DNA of 64,000 nt. It comes from Gleimia europaea ACS-120-V-Col10b. GTDB taxonomy: Bacteria > Actinomycetota > Actinomycetes > Actinomycetales > Actinomycetaceae. This document shows, one piece after another, positions 18,125 to 27,120 of this stretch. How positions within the stretch are numbered: the first letter of the stretch is position 1; each line of letters starts with the position of its first letter. The position numbers and the translations under genes are program-made. A model generated the notes under the pieces. The model had not been told where the DNA came from. It did no database searches and saw nothing but the letters and a program-made list of their open reading frames with translations. The DNA is taken from the NCBI RefSeq assembly GCF_000411155.1, contig NZ_KE150266.1, positions 1,426,001 through 1,490,000 on the forward strand, in the 5' to 3' direction.

Positions 18125-18207
18125 CCCTGATTTTACGCATTATCCATTTAGGAAAATAACGGGCCCAAGTAGTATGAACATGTAGGCTGCGAGCGTAAGG
18201 ATTTACC

Positions 18208-19221
18208 ATGAGCGACAATCAAGACTTTGACCGCAACGAACCGCAAGATGGCGGGCAGCTGCCCGAACAGCCGCAGTTTGGCCGCAGGATTGAGGACGAA
18301 CCTGGCTACGGTCAGCCGGGTTACGGCCAGTCCGGCCAAGGTGATGGCCAGGGCTACGGTGGTTTGAACGGGGAGCAGGCCGGTCATAATCAGGCCGGTC
18401 AGCCCGGCTACGGCCAACCCGACTACAGCCAGTCCACCTACGGCAACTACGGGTATGGAGCAACAGATAACCGCAGTCAGCAGGGCGCGGACGGTTATGG
18501 TCAAACCGGTTACAATCAGCCGGGTTATGGCCCGGCTTATGGACAGCCTTCTAATGGTCAGCCGGGATATGGCCAACCTGGTTACGGTCAGCCCGGTTAT
18601 GGCCCGGCGTACGGCCAGAATGGTTACCATGGTGGTGGCCGAGCGCCAATGCAGCTTCCGGGTAGGGGTGGCTCGATCGCGATGATCGTGATTGGCGTGG
18701 TCATGATGCTCGTGATTGCTCCCGTAGCGTTCTTTATGAGCGTCGCAGTAGGTGCGCTCCAGTCCTTGGACACGTCTTCTTTTGAGCCGGTTCAAAATGG
18801 CGGGAGCGTAGAAGTTGGAAGCACAGGCGTGGTCACGGTTGTTTATTCCAACGACATGTCCGGATCTGATGGAGCGTCTAGTGGGCTAGACGGGCAGGTT
18901 GGTACGGTGACCCCATCTTGTACTTTGGTTGGGCAAAATGACACCTATCCGCTGGTGCCAGTAGGCGATGGGGAAGGCGCGATGGCATCCGATGTGCCTG
19001 CTGGAACTTACACACTTAAGTGCGAGAATGCAGATGGCCAGGGCATCCTCGTTTTTGGTGGCGAGTTCTTTGACGACGTGATCTCTTCGTTCGGGCCAAG
19101 CATGATTATTTCGGCGATCGTCGGATTTGCTGGTTTGGCTCTGCTGATTTGGGGCATTGTGAAACTTGCGGGTGTGAACCGCGAGCGTAGAGCTATTGAG
19201 CTGCGAATGCAGGGCTGGTAA
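18208..19221 (+). CDS. Membrane protein with a Gly/Tyr/Gln/Pro-repeat N-terminal domain
   Basis: A 337-residue protein. Residues about 30-145 are low complexity, built of degenerate G-Y-G-Q-(P/S) units (for example [16 protein letters not shown]). Two membrane helices follow: [24 protein letters not shown] near 155-178 and [22 protein letters not shown] near 300-321. Between them is a ~120-residue extracytoplasmic domain containing a V-x-V-S/T-like beta pattern and two cysteines ([16 protein letters not shown]). Such repeat-headed two-helix proteins are common in actinobacteria without a known role. The repeat domain should be cytoplasmic. No partner gene is evident. Confidence 0.8.
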   Translation: MSDNQDFDRNEPQDGGQLPEQPQFGRRIEDEPGYGQPGYGQSGQGDGQGYGGLNGEQAGHNQAGQPGYGQPDYSQSTYGNYGYGATDNRSQQGADGYGQTGYNQPGYGPAYGQPSNGQPGYGQPGYGQPGYGPAYGQNGYHGGGRAPMQLPGRGGSIAMIVIGVVMMLVIAPVAFFMSVAVGALQSLDTSSFEPVQNGGSVEVGSTGVVTVVYSNDMSGSDGASSGLDGQVGTVTPSCTLVGQNDTYPLVPVGDGEGAMASDVPAGTYTLKCENADGQGILVFGGEFFDDVISSFGPSMIISAIVGFAGLALLIWGIVKLAGVNRERRAIELRMQGW

Positions 19222-19239
19222 GCCGCATAGCTAAGTAAA

Positions 19240-19270
19240 AATGATCGGAGCGAAAAATGCTCCGATCATT
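19240..19270 (+). terminator. Terminator after the repeat membrane protein
   Basis: 12-bp arms AATGATCGGAGC (19240-19251) and GCTCCGATCATT (19259-19270) followed by TTTTATG. A classic intrinsic terminator. Confidence 0.9.
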
Positions 19271-19357
19271 TTTTATGCCCTAACCGTGCTTGGCTTGCGT
19301 CCCTGACGCGGAGTTGCGTGAGCGCTTGGCGCTGGTGCGGCTACCTGCCCGATGCGG

Positions 19358-21421
19358 CTATTCGCCGCCGAGGTGCTGCCAGAGGAATTCCCAGGCCAGT
19401 GCACTCATTTTTGCCCGCTGCTTGTTGTCGGCCGCGCCGGCGTGGCCTCCTTCAATGTTTTCGTAGAAGAGCACATCGGCACCCGCCTCATCCATTTTCG
19501 CAACCATGGTGCGCGCGTGTGCGGGATGCACGCGGTCGTCGCGCGTGGAGGTGGTGAAGAGGACCGGCGGGTATTGCCTGCCCGCCTGGAACAGGTGGTA
19601 GGGGCTGAACGTTTTTATGAATTCCCACTGCTTCGGGTCGGATGGGTCGCCGTATTCTGCCATCCATGAGGCGCCGGCCAGAAGTGTGTGGAAGCGGCTC
19701 ATGTCTAGCAGGGGAACCTCACAAACGATGGCGCCAAAGTGTTCGGGGTACTTGGTGAGCATCATGCCCATTAGGAGGCCACCGTTGGATCCGCCTCGCG
19801 CGCCGAGCTGTTCTTTTGTGGTTACACCGCGAGCGACGAGGTCGTCGGCAACCGCTACGAAATCCTCGTAGGCGCGGTGACGGTTGGCTTGTAGTGCGGC
19901 TTGGTGCCACTTGGGGCCGTACTCACCGCCTCCACGAATGTTGGCAACCACATATGTGCCGCCGCGCTCAATCCAGGCCGGGCCGGCCATGCCGAGGTAG
20001 GAGGGGGTGAGCGAAACTTCAAAGCCACCGTACCCGTACAGGAGGGTTGGTGCTGGTTCGTGTCCTGGCGTGCTGATCTGGAAGTAGGGAACTTTGGTGC
20101 CATCTGCGGAGGTGGCGAAGTGTTGGCTCACTTCCACGTTTTGGGCGTTGAAAGTTGAGGGGGCTTTGCGAACCGTGGTGGCGCTCAGGGTTTCTCCGGA
20201 TTTGGATAGTTCGAGCAGTGAGAGCGTCATGGGCGTGGTGAATCCCGTGGTGTGCAGCCACAGCTGGTCGCTGGTGCGGCCATCAACCGCGCTTACTTGG
20301 ATGGTTGCGTGCGCGGGAACTTGCTCGTTGCCGGTTGCTAGTTTGAGGTCGCGCCTGTCCCACCCCGTGTGTTCGGTAGTGGGAGGGGTGAGGATGCCGA
20401 GGCGGTTGGAAACGTGGTGGAGCACGTTCACCACAACGTGATGCCTGGTGGTTGCGACGTATTCGAGGGCGGAGGCGTCCGTCGGTGTAAACAGGCTGTG
20501 TGCTTCGAAGTCCGCGTCGAAGGCGTTGTCGAACTGGGTTGCAACCAGGGATCCTGCTTTGAAGGTTTTTTCGCCTACGGTCCAGTCTTGCTTTGGGCGC
20601 ATGAGCATCCAGTCGCGCCAGGGTCCGGCCTCTACGTGTGTTGGGACCTCAACTTTCTTGAGAACGTACTGTGCCGTGGGGTCTGCAATGAACGTTTCTG
20701 ATTCGTAGAACGTGATGAGTCTGCTAATCATTACGCGTTGCCAGCCGGGCATCGAATCGAAGTGGGGGAATACGCCAACGTCGCTTTTCTCACCCTCAAA
20801 AATGATCTGCGCGTCCTCGAGGTCTTGTCCGCGCTTCCATAGTCGAACCTGACGCGGATAGCCCGAATCGGTCATGGTGCCTGCGCCAAAGTCGCGGCTT
20901 ACCAGGATTTGGTCCGCTGTTATCCAGCTGCATTCGCCTTTTGACTCGGGCAGGTTGAAGCCGTCTTCAACGAACGTGCACGTGTCAACGTCGAATTCGC
21001 GAATTACGTCCGCATCGCAGCCGCCATCGGAGAGCGCGATGAGCGCCCGCGAATATTCGGGGAAGAGGAGGGAGGCTCCGTGGAACACCCACGCTTTACC
21101 TTCGCGCTTGGCCAGCTCGTCGATGTCGAGCAGAACCGACCAGTCGTCCGCTCCTTGCAGGTATGCCGAGGCCGGTTGGCGGCGCCACAGGCCGCGCGGG
21201 TTCTTCTCATCAACCCAGAAGTTGTACGCAAAGTCGCCTCTGATGCTGGCGTAGGGGATGCGGTCTGGATCGTCTAAAACGTTCTTAATCTGTTCTTCGA
21301 TGTTTAAAAAACGCTTCGTCCCCAGCGCGCTAAGTGTGCGGCTGTTGTGGGAGTTTACCCAGGCAAGGGCTTCTTCGCCCTGAATCTCGTCAAGTAGTTC
21401 GATGTTGATCTTTTCATTCAT
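19358..21421 (-). CDS. Prolyl oligopeptidase family serine peptidase (S9)
   Basis: A 687-residue protein. An N-terminal seven-bladed propeller occupies about residues 50-400, followed by an alpha/beta hydrolase domain with the triad in order: Ser in ARGGSNGGLLMG, Asp in TSTRDDRVHPAH and His in IEGGHAGAAD. The GGFEVSLTPSYLG and YVVANIRGGGEYGPKWH segments are standard for S9A enzymes, which cleave short peptides after proline. No signal peptide is seen, so it is probably cytoplasmic. The start is ATG at 21421, divergent from clpB. Confidence 0.94.
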   Translation of the reverse strand: MNEKINIELLDEIQGEEALAWVNSHNSRTLSALGTKRFLNIEEQIKNVLDDPDRIPYASIRGDFAYNFWVDEKNPRGLWRRQPASAYLQGADDWSVLLDIDELAKREGKAWVFHGASLLFPEYSRALIALSDGGCDADVIREFDVDTCTFVEDGFNLPESKGECSWITADQILVSRDFGAGTMTDSGYPRQVRLWKRGQDLEDAQIIFEGEKSDVGVFPHFDSMPGWQRVMISRLITFYESETFIADPTAQYVLKKVEVPTHVEAGPWRDWMLMRPKQDWTVGEKTFKAGSLVATQFDNAFDADFEAHSLFTPTDASALEYVATTRHHVVVNVLHHVSNRLGILTPPTTEHTGWDRRDLKLATGNEQVPAHATIQVSAVDGRTSDQLWLHTTGFTTPMTLSLLELSKSGETLSATTVRKAPSTFNAQNVEVSQHFATSADGTKVPYFQISTPGHEPAPTLLYGYGGFEVSLTPSYLGMAGPAWIERGGTYVVANIRGGGEYGPKWHQAALQANRHRAYEDFVAVADDLVARGVTTKEQLGARGGSNGGLLMGMMLTKYPEHFGAIVCEVPLLDMSRFHTLLAGASWMAEYGDPSDPKQWEFIKTFSPYHLFQAGRQYPPVLFTTSTRDDRVHPAHARTMVAKMDEAGADVLFYENIEGGHAGAADNKQRAKMSALAWEFLWQHLGGE

Positions 21422-21511
21422 GTTTTAAGTATCGGGCACTGGGCGGCTTGCGACTACCTCGAAACACGAGAATTCGCCGCTAGCTATGAGCTGGTTCTCA
21501 AAAATTATGAA

Positions 21512-21532
21512 GTTGAGTGGAATAGACTCAAG
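21512..21532. promoter_or_regulatory. HAIR element upstream of clpB (HspR operator)
   Basis: GTTGAGT-N7-ACTCAAG matches the HAIR consensus in 13 of 14 positions, 60 bp before the clpB start. The right half and flank (AATAGACTCAAGTTTGGA) equal the dnaK-upstream HAIR 1 over 18 bp. This places clpB in the HspR regulon. It also lies 91 bp from the divergent oligopeptidase start. Confidence 0.9.
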
Positions 21533-21591
21533 TTTGGAAGCGTTGTACTTCATAGATGACATTTGCCCAGTGGGCGAAAGGATGATTTGAA

Positions 21592-24186
21592 GTGGACAAT
21601 AAATTTACAACCAAGGCCCAAGAGGCGATCAGCGCAGCCGTGCAAACCGCTGGCGCTGCGGGCAATCCTTCAGTTGAGCCCATGCACTTGCTACATGCGT
21701 TGCTCGATCAGCCTGAAGGCATCGCGATTTCAGTTTTGGAGGCCGCAGGGGCTTCTCGCAAGGGTGTGGGACAGAAGGTCCGCGCCGCGCTAACCCAAAT
21801 GCCGTCAACCCAGGGTGCCTCGGTTTCGCAACCGGCTGCCTCGCGTGCGTTCGGCAATATTTTGGTGGAGGCGGAGTCGGATGCGCGCGCCATGGGGGAC
21901 GAGTACACCTCCACGGAGCACCTGCTCATCGCGCTCGCAAAATCCGACACGGATGCGGGCCGTATTTTGAACGAAGAGGACGCTAGTGCAAGCGCTTTGC
22001 AGTCAACACTATCTGCACTTAGGAAGGAGCCGATCACGACTGCTGACCCGGAGGGCTCATTTGAAGCTCTCAAGAAGTATGGGCGCGACCTAACGGAGGT
22101 TGCGCGCGAAGGCAAACTCGACCCTGTGATTGGGCGCGATGAGGAGATTCGCCGCGTCGTGCAGGTGCTTTCTCGCCGTACAAAAAACAATCCGGTTCTG
22201 ATTGGTGAGCCGGGCGTTGGTAAGACCGCAGTTGTAGAAGGTCTGGCGCAGCGGATTGTGGCCGGTGACGTGCCCGAATCGCTTCGTAACAAGAGGCTGA
22301 TCGCCCTTGACCTGTCCGCTATGGTTGCGGGCGCGAAGTATCGCGGTGAGTTCGAGGAACGCTTGAAGGCCGTTTTGAACGAGATCAAGTCGGCGAACGG
22401 TGAGATCATCACGTTCATTGACGAGCTCCACACCATGGTTGGTGCGGGCGGTGGCTCCGAAGGCGCGATGGATGCGGGCAATATGCTCAAGCCAATGCTT
22501 GCGCGTGGAGAGCTTCGCATGGTTGGCGCAACCACCCTCGACGAATACCGGGAGAACATCGAGAAGGATCCGGCGCTTGAGCGGCGTTTCCAGCAGGTGT
22601 TTGTAGGTGAACCTTCCGTGGATGACACGGTTGCGATTTTGCGCGGTATTGCGCCGAAGTACGAGGCCCACCACAAGGTGACCATCTCTGATGGCGCGCT
22701 CTTGGCAGCCGCGGAGCTGTCCAACCGCTATATCACGGGCCGGCAGTTGCCGGATAAGGCAATCGACCTTGTGGACGAGGCGGCGTCTCGCCTGCGCATG
22801 GAACTTGACTCATCTCCCACGGAGATCGACCAGCTTCGCCGCCAGGTGGACCGGCTTCGCATGGAGGAGTCCTACCTAACCGAATCCGATCCTGAGGGTG
22901 AGGATGAGCAGACCGCTACGCAGCTTGAGAAGGTTCGTGAGGAGCTTGCCGATCTTGGGGAGGAGCTTGCGGCACTCACCGCCAGGTGGGAGGCCGAGAA
23001 GGCCGGCCGCAACAAGGTTGGCGATCTGCGCGTGAAGCTCGATGAGCTTCGCACCGAGTTGGAACTCGCGATGCGTGAGGGCCGCTGGGAAGAAGCAGGA
23101 CGCCTGCAAAACGGTGACATTCCGCAGGTTGAGGCCCAGATTGCGAAGGCAGAGGAAGCTGAGGATCGCGCTGATGAGGGCGATCCGATGATCCCAGAGC
23201 GGGTTGGTCCTGCCGAGATCGCGGCCGTGGTTGAGGCGTGGACGGGAATCCCCACGGGCAGGTTGCTGCAGGGCGAAATGGAGAAGTTGCTTTCCATGGA
23301 GTCTTACATCGGTAAGCGCCTGATTGGGCAGGTGGACGCGGTTCGCGCCGTGTCTGACGCGGTGCGTCGTTCGCGCGCTGGTGTTTCCGACCCCAATCGC
23401 CCGACCGGCTCGTTCATGTTCCTGGGCCCCACGGGCGTGGGTAAGACGGAGCTTGCGCGGGCGCTCGCGGACTTCCTCTTCGATGACGAGCACGCGATGG
23501 TTCGCATCGACATGTCGGAGTATTCGGAGAAGCATTCGGTGTCGCGCCTGGTTGGCGCGCCTCCGGGATACGTGGGTTACGACGAGGGCGGCCAGTTGAC
23601 TGAGGCCGTGCGTCGCCGCCCCTACTCGGTGGTGCTGTTGGACGAGGTGGAGAAAGCTCATCCGGAGATTTTCAACATCTTGTTGCAGGTGCTTGACGAT
23701 GGCAGGTTGACGGATGGTCAGGGTCGTACGGTTGATTTCCGGAACACGATCTTGGTGCTTACCTCCAACCTCGGCTCGCAGTTCATGGTGGACTCTTCGA
23801 TGAGTGAGGACGAGCAGCGCGAGGCCGTGTTGAACACGGTTCGCGCGGCGTTCAAACCGGAGTTCTTGAACCGTCTGGATGAGATCTTGGTGTTCAAGGC
23901 GCTAACTAAAGAAGAGCTGTCGAAGATCGTTGACATTCAGGTTGATCAGATGGCTGGGCGTTTGCGCAGCCGTCGGATTGCCCTGCACGTTGATGATGAC
24001 GCGAGGACGTGGCTGGCCGAGCACGGGTATGATCCCGCGTTTGGTGCACGCCCGTTGCGTAGGTTGATTCAGCGTGAGATTGGAGACCGCTTGGCGCGCA
24101 TGATTATTGGAGGCGAGGTCCCGGACGGAGGTTCGGTAACCGTGAAGGTAAGCGGTGATGAGCTGAAGTTGGAGGCCAGCGCCTAA
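21592..24186 (+). CDS. clpB: Disaggregase ClpB
   Basis: An 864-residue AAA+ chaperone that resolubilises aggregates with DnaK. The Clp-N domain (two repeats, residues about 1-145) is followed by AAA-1 with Walker [14 protein letters not shown] and Walker [17 protein letters not shown]. The long M-domain coiled coil spans about 400-525, then AAA-2 has [11 protein letters not shown] and [13 protein letters not shown], ending with the small D2 domain. Start is GTG at 21592 with GAAAGGA nine bases before it. Its last ~90 codons recur in a diverged copy at 25822-26109. It is controlled by the HAIR element at 21512. Confidence 0.98.
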   Translation: MDNKFTTKAQEAISAAVQTAGAAGNPSVEPMHLLHALLDQPEGIAISVLEAAGASRKGVGQKVRAALTQMPSTQGASVSQPAASRAFGNILVEAESDARAMGDEYTSTEHLLIALAKSDTDAGRILNEEDASASALQSTLSALRKEPITTADPEGSFEALKKYGRDLTEVAREGKLDPVIGRDEEIRRVVQVLSRRTKNNPVLIGEPGVGKTAVVEGLAQRIVAGDVPESLRNKRLIALDLSAMVAGAKYRGEFEERLKAVLNEIKSANGEIITFIDELHTMVGAGGGSEGAMDAGNMLKPMLARGELRMVGATTLDEYRENIEKDPALERRFQQVFVGEPSVDDTVAILRGIAPKYEAHHKVTISDGALLAAAELSNRYITGRQLPDKAIDLVDEAASRLRMELDSSPTEIDQLRRQVDRLRMEESYLTESDPEGEDEQTATQLEKVREELADLGEELAALTARWEAEKAGRNKVGDLRVKLDELRTELELAMREGRWEEAGRLQNGDIPQVEAQIAKAEEAEDRADEGDPMIPERVGPAEIAAVVEAWTGIPTGRLLQGEMEKLLSMESYIGKRLIGQVDAVRAVSDAVRRSRAGVSDPNRPTGSFMFLGPTGVGKTELARALADFLFDDEHAMVRIDMSEYSEKHSVSRLVGAPPGYVGYDEGGQLTEAVRRRPYSVVLLDEVEKAHPEIFNILLQVLDDGRLTDGQGRTVDFRNTILVLTSNLGSQFMVDSSMSEDEQREAVLNTVRAAFKPEFLNRLDEILVFKALTKEELSKIVDIQVDQMAGRLRSRRIALHVDDDARTWLAEHGYDPAFGARPLRRLIQREIGDRLARMIIGGEVPDGGSVTVKVSGDELKLEASA

Positions 24187-24194
24187 CCTGGACA

Positions 24195-24232
24195 AGTGAA
24201 GGGCTAGGAGGAAAACCTCCTAGCCCTTCACT
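24195..24232 (+). terminator. Strong terminator after clpB
   Basis: Perfect 17-bp arms (24195-24211 and 24216-24232; core AGGGCTAGGAGG / CCTCCTAGCCCT) with an AAAA loop, starting 9 bp past the clpB stop. It could also stop transcription arriving from the minus-strand cassette. Confidence 0.92.
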
Positions 24233-24251
24233 GTGTCTTCTGGCTTGCCGG

Positions 24252-24545
24252 CTAGCCTTGTTGCTGGTTTGGCTCCTTCTGTGGAGTTTCGCTGAATTTG
24301 GGTAGTGAACGCATGACAATGCCCGCAATGATGCAGATGGATACAACCGGCAGTAGCGTGAGTCCTTGAAGCTCGTTGGTAATGAACTGGAGTGTCGCCG
24401 CTAGTGGTCTGCTGAAAGTCTTTAGGCTGGGAGCAAATGCCAGGTGGGTGAGGGCAGACCTTGTGAATAGTGAAATCGCGTAAATAACCGCTGCGATTTG
24501 AAACAAGAAATTTGATAGGCGCGTAGGGTCAATTTTCTGTCGCAT
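24252..24545 (-). CDS. Small two-helix membrane protein of unknown function
   Basis: About 97 residues from ATG 24545 (MRQKIDPTRLSNFLFQIAAV). That start lies inside the last codons of the upstream gene (17-nt overlap) and is preceded by GGGGAG. Longer in-frame starts reach 24635 but lie wholly within the upstream gene. Two hydrophobic stretches, LSNFLFQIAAVIYAISLF (about 10-27) and LTLLPVVSICIIAGIVM (about 65-81), suggest a hairpin membrane protein with a hydrophilic Pro/Gln-rich tail. I do not recognise the family. It is the last gene of a three-gene minus-strand cassette placed between clpB and the clpB remnant. Confidence 0.6.
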   Translation of the reverse strand: MRQKIDPTRLSNFLFQIAAVIYAISLFTRSALTHLAFAPSLKTFSRPLAATLQFITNELQGLTLLPVVSICIIAGIVMRSLPKFSETPQKEPNQQQG

Positions 24546-25203
24546 TATCGAAGATCTCCCCACCATTCTGACAAAATGTGTTGAGTGATTCTGATTTATT
24601 GCCGAGCAGGGCTCTTGTAGCAAGAGAAGTCTCACGTAATGACGGATTTGTTCCGGGTTCGACGTCTCCGTAGTTTTCAGTGAGGAGCCGTAAGAACTCT
24701 GAAGATAAGTTTTGTGGTAGCTCCTCCCGGTGAAATATAAATGTGTAGACGAGTGCTTCGGCGTATTGTGCGCAAACGAGTGGCCCGTACGTGTCCCAGG
24801 CTTCGGAGGAGCGCGAAGGAACTGCCGCGAAGGACTTTGAACGAATGAGGCCAGAATCTATCAGCTCATTTTTCTTATCTTCATTCGCTATGATGTATGA
24901 ATCGTTGCTTTGCGAAATGTAAAGTGGGAAGTCTGTGGATGAAATCCATGAATCCATGGAAATGGAGAGTATGGTTGCGTCATTAGAAGTCCTATAAATA
25001 TATTCCAACTGTTCCGCATCGTTGTAACAGTCGTACCCGGTAATTTTTCCGGGCACTCCCAGATCGGAACGCACGTCTATCCTGTTGGTGCAGGCGACGT
25101 TTTTTGCAATTCTTTCAAGGTCAAGAATGCCGGATTCTGCTAATGCAAGGGATAGGACAACTAACGATAGACACAATAAGAATGCTACGCGATGTCTATG
25201 CAT
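24529..25203 (-). CDS. Exported protein of unknown function (accessory cassette, middle gene)
   Basis: A 224-residue protein. The first 23 residues, MHRHRVAFLLCLSLVVLSLA plus LAE, form a signal peptide or N-terminal anchor. The remainder is hydrophilic with four cysteines (VACTNR, YDCYND, LVCAQYAE, NTFCQNGG). No known catalytic motif or family is recognised. Codon use is more AT-rich than in neighbouring genes, with many ATT, AAT and TCA-type codons. ATG at 25203 lies 3 bp after the stop of the upstream cassette gene, and its own end overlaps the small membrane protein gene, so the three are surely one operon. Confidence 0.72.
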   Translation of the reverse strand: MHRHRVAFLLCLSLVVLSLALAESGILDLERIAKNVACTNRIDVRSDLGVPGKITGYDCYNDAEQLEYIYRTSNDATILSISMDSWISSTDFPLYISQSNDSYIIANEDKKNELIDSGLIRSKSFAAVPSRSSEAWDTYGPLVCAQYAEALVYTFIFHREELPQNLSSEFLRLLTENYGDVEPGTNPSLRETSLATRALLGNKSESLNTFCQNGGEIFDNATEN

Positions 25204-25206
25204 AGT

Positions 25207-25740
25207 TTATCGCCAGGCTACTGTTACACCGGCCGGTGGATTCATGGATCGAACTTTAACTTTCTTTACGGACATGATTTCGGAGCCATTGGGGCCATAC
25301 CAGGGCACCGTAAAGCTTCCTGATGTGGCAATGCCTCCGCCTCTCCACACTTCTCTATTATTTAGATATCCTCTGCCGATTACGTTTGCATTAGAGTTGG
25401 AAAACCATGCAGTGTTCCACGAGTATCCCAGTGTCATTTGGCTAACAGGAGCTTTTTTAACGACGTACCCAGTTCCATCTTGACAGGTTATCTGCACGCC
25501 TGCCGGAGCTGTGCAAAATCCGCCTCCTCTTGTCGCTCGAAGTGTTGTATCGGGGGTGAACGGATCGGTTGAGTAAACCTCAACATTTGTAAGTTCTACG
25601 TCTTCGTCAATGTGAACTGACATGCTTTGCAGATCGTTACCAATGATGAAATCGTCAGTGATATCTGAAAATGAGGGGAAATATGTAGAGATTAATGTAA
25701 GGGCTAAAGGTAGAGTTATTGAACGTGTCAGGAGATTCAT
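25207..25740 (-). CDS. Exported protein of unknown function (accessory cassette, first gene)
   Basis: About 177 residues from ATG 25740, with AAGGAGG seven bases before it; an in-frame ATG at 25779 has no such site. MNLLTRSITLPLALTLISTY is a signal peptide. The mature part looks like a beta-rich extracellular domain: SMSVHIDEDVELTNVEVYST, a GGGFC...ITCQDGTG cysteine pair probably forming a disulfide, and a C-terminal run with TSGSFTVPWYGPNGSE and VKVRSMNPPAGVTVAW. I do not recognise it. The pattern is reminiscent of small secreted bacteriocin-like or surface beta-sandwich proteins, but that is only an impression. First gene of the AT-richer cassette. Confidence 0.72.
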   Translation of the reverse strand: MNLLTRSITLPLALTLISTYFPSFSDITDDFIIGNDLQSMSVHIDEDVELTNVEVYSTDPFTPDTTLRATRGGGFCTAPAGVQITCQDGTGYVVKKAPVSQMTLGYSWNTAWFSNSNANVIGRGYLNNREVWRGGGIATSGSFTVPWYGPNGSEIMSVKKVKVRSMNPPAGVTVAWR

Positions 25741-25821
25741 ATTTCCTCCTTGAGCTTGTGTATCTGTCTTGCTAGTCAATGTAACACGCTATGATTTTTA
25801 TAACAATACATAAATCAGTGA

Positions 25822-26109
25822 CTGCAAACTGAAGATGAATTGTCGAAGATCGTTGACATTCAGGTTGATCAGATGGCACAGCGTTTGCGCAGCCGTCGCA
25901 TTGCCCTGCATGTTGATGATGATGCGAGGACGTGGCTGGCCGAGCACGGGTATGATCCCGCGTTTGGTGCACGCCCGCTGCGCAGGTTGATTCAGCGCGA
26001 GATTGGAGACCGCTTGGCCCGCATGATTATTGGAGGCGAGGTCCAGGACGGCGGCTCGGTAACCGTAAAGGTAAGCGGTGATGAGCTGAAGTTGGAGGCC
26101 AGCGCCTAA
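25822..26109 (+). pseudogene. Diverged 3'-end copy of clpB (remnant)
   Basis: From 25841 to the stop at 26107-26109, the sequence aligns without gaps to the true clpB end (23918-24186), with about 13 differences that are mostly silent third positions. Two amino-acid changes are visible in the body (MAGRL to [13 protein letters not shown] to GGEVQDGG). The similarity continues upstream as a more diverged, still in-frame stretch (TEDELSKIV against TKEELSKIV) until a TGA at 25819. No ribosome site or start of its own is convincing. It encodes only the small D2 domain, so it is probably not functional. The silent differences say it came from another clpB allele rather than from a recent local duplication. 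Confidence 0.85.
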
Positions 26110-26123
26110 TCTGAGCCCAAGGG

Positions 26124-26142
26124 GCTAGCTCAATGAGCTAGC
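26124..26142. terminator. Hairpin after the clpB remnant
   Basis: GCTAGCT (26124-26130), CAATG loop, AGCTAGC (26136-26142), 15 bp after the remnant's stop. It differs wholly from the terminator after intact clpB, which supports an origin from a different clpB locus. Confidence 0.5.
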
Positions 26143-26236
26143 ACCTCTATGCGTTTCTGTTTGTGCCGTGGTCGTGTTCTTTCAAGAATTAGGTGGTCGC
26201 CGTGGCATTGCTTTTGCGGCGTACTGAGTTCAAATG

Positions 26237-26260
26237 ACTTCGGCGTCGTCTTGCCGAGGT
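26237..26260 (-). terminator. Possible terminator of the AbiE operon
   Basis: ACTTCGGC (26237-26244) and GCCGAGGT (26253-26260) pair with one wobble, 9 bp past the AbiEii stop on the minus strand. No clear T run is present. Confidence 0.35.
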
Positions 26261-26268
26261 GCGGAATA

Positions 26269-27120
26269 TCAGCCGTGTTTTTCTAGAGTGGAAATAATCT
26301 CCCGAACCGTTTGGCAACACTCAAGTAGATCGATTCCTGAGGCGTAGGGATTTTTCTTTACATATCTTGTCCATATTGAAAACAGAAGCGTGTCTTCTTC
26401 GATCTCGTCGATGATGGAAAGCCAGTGAGATGGGTCCGTGGCGCTACCTCTATGTTTGCAGGTCGCTTCGATGGCGCTGTGGAGCAAGGCAAGGTCGCAT
26501 TTATTTCTGTTGAGTTTCCATAGGACGTGGACATCGTAGAAGTCGCGTGGTCGAGTGTTGGCAATCCCTCGCGCAATAATGGTTTCAAGCTTCTCCGCCA
26601 GTATCGTTTCGAGAGGATAGGCCATGAGGTGAATGCTACGGTCATCGAACAGAAGTTGATACTCGTACTCGATTGCTCTGGGGGTTATCTGGTCGCCGGT
26701 GGTGACATCAATGGTAAGTGGCACTGACATGGGCGCATACCGAGCTCTTAGGTGGACGCGGATGCCTGGGTAATCGTCGGTTTCCCTGATCTCTTCTGTG
26801 CGATCAAAATGAAAGGACCAGTTATCTTTCGTGTCAATAGACGCAATATCGTTAAAGATTCTTTTTGCGGAATCATGGGTGAGTGTAATCCCGGTGACCG
26901 TGGTGTCTAGATCAAGAGTGGTTCTTGATGCGACGCCCATAAGAGATGAAATGAGCATCCCTCCTTTGACAATCACGTGATTTCTCCAGGAGGAAAGAGC
27001 AAGGCGTTCCAGTAGTCTCTCCAGGACGTAATTCTGCATCATTGCCTGTGGAGGAATGCCGGCGGTTTTCGCAGCTTGTTTGATGTGCGATTTTAGTTGC
27101 ATCGCATTGCTTGTTCTCAT
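26269..27120 (-). CDS. AbiEii-type nucleotidyltransferase toxin (type IV toxin-antitoxin)
   Basis: A 283-residue DUF1814/AbiEii protein of the DNA polymerase-beta-like nucleotidyltransferase fold. Residues about 52-72 hold the GG signature and D-x-D metal site: KGGMLISSL, then TTLDLDT. A further acidic strand is VPLTIDVTTGD. The helical part contains LETILAEKLETIIARG followed by RDFYDVHVLW, the conserved K..T..R/RDFYD pattern. In this family the toxin blocks growth, for instance by tRNA modification in related enzymes, and gives phage abortive infection. The ATG overlaps the antitoxin stop (ATGA). It sits in the accessory region next to the clpB remnant. Confidence 0.92.
   Translation of the reverse strand: MRTSNAMQLKSHIKQAAKTAGIPPQAMMQNYVLERLLERLALSSWRNHVIVKGGMLISSLMGVASRTTLDLDTTVTGITLTHDSAKRIFNDIASIDTKDNWSFHFDRTEEIRETDDYPGIRVHLRARYAPMSVPLTIDVTTGDQITPRAIEYEYQLLFDDRSIHLMAYPLETILAEKLETIIARGIANTRPRDFYDVHVLWKLNRNKCDLALLHSAIEATCKHRGSATDPSHWLSIIDEIEEDTLLFSIWTRYVKKNPYASGIDLLECCQTVREIISTLEKHG

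Noticed and set aside
18300-18620. Tandem repeats resembling a CRISPR or satellite array
   Set aside because: The repeats are codon-based (Gly-Tyr-Gly-Gln-Pro units) within one open frame, vary at third positions and have no spacer structure.
25840-26109. An 89-codon plus-strand open frame as a functional small protein
   Set aside because: It is the diverged C-terminal piece of ClpB with no convincing start, ribosome site or promoter, so it is listed as a remnant.
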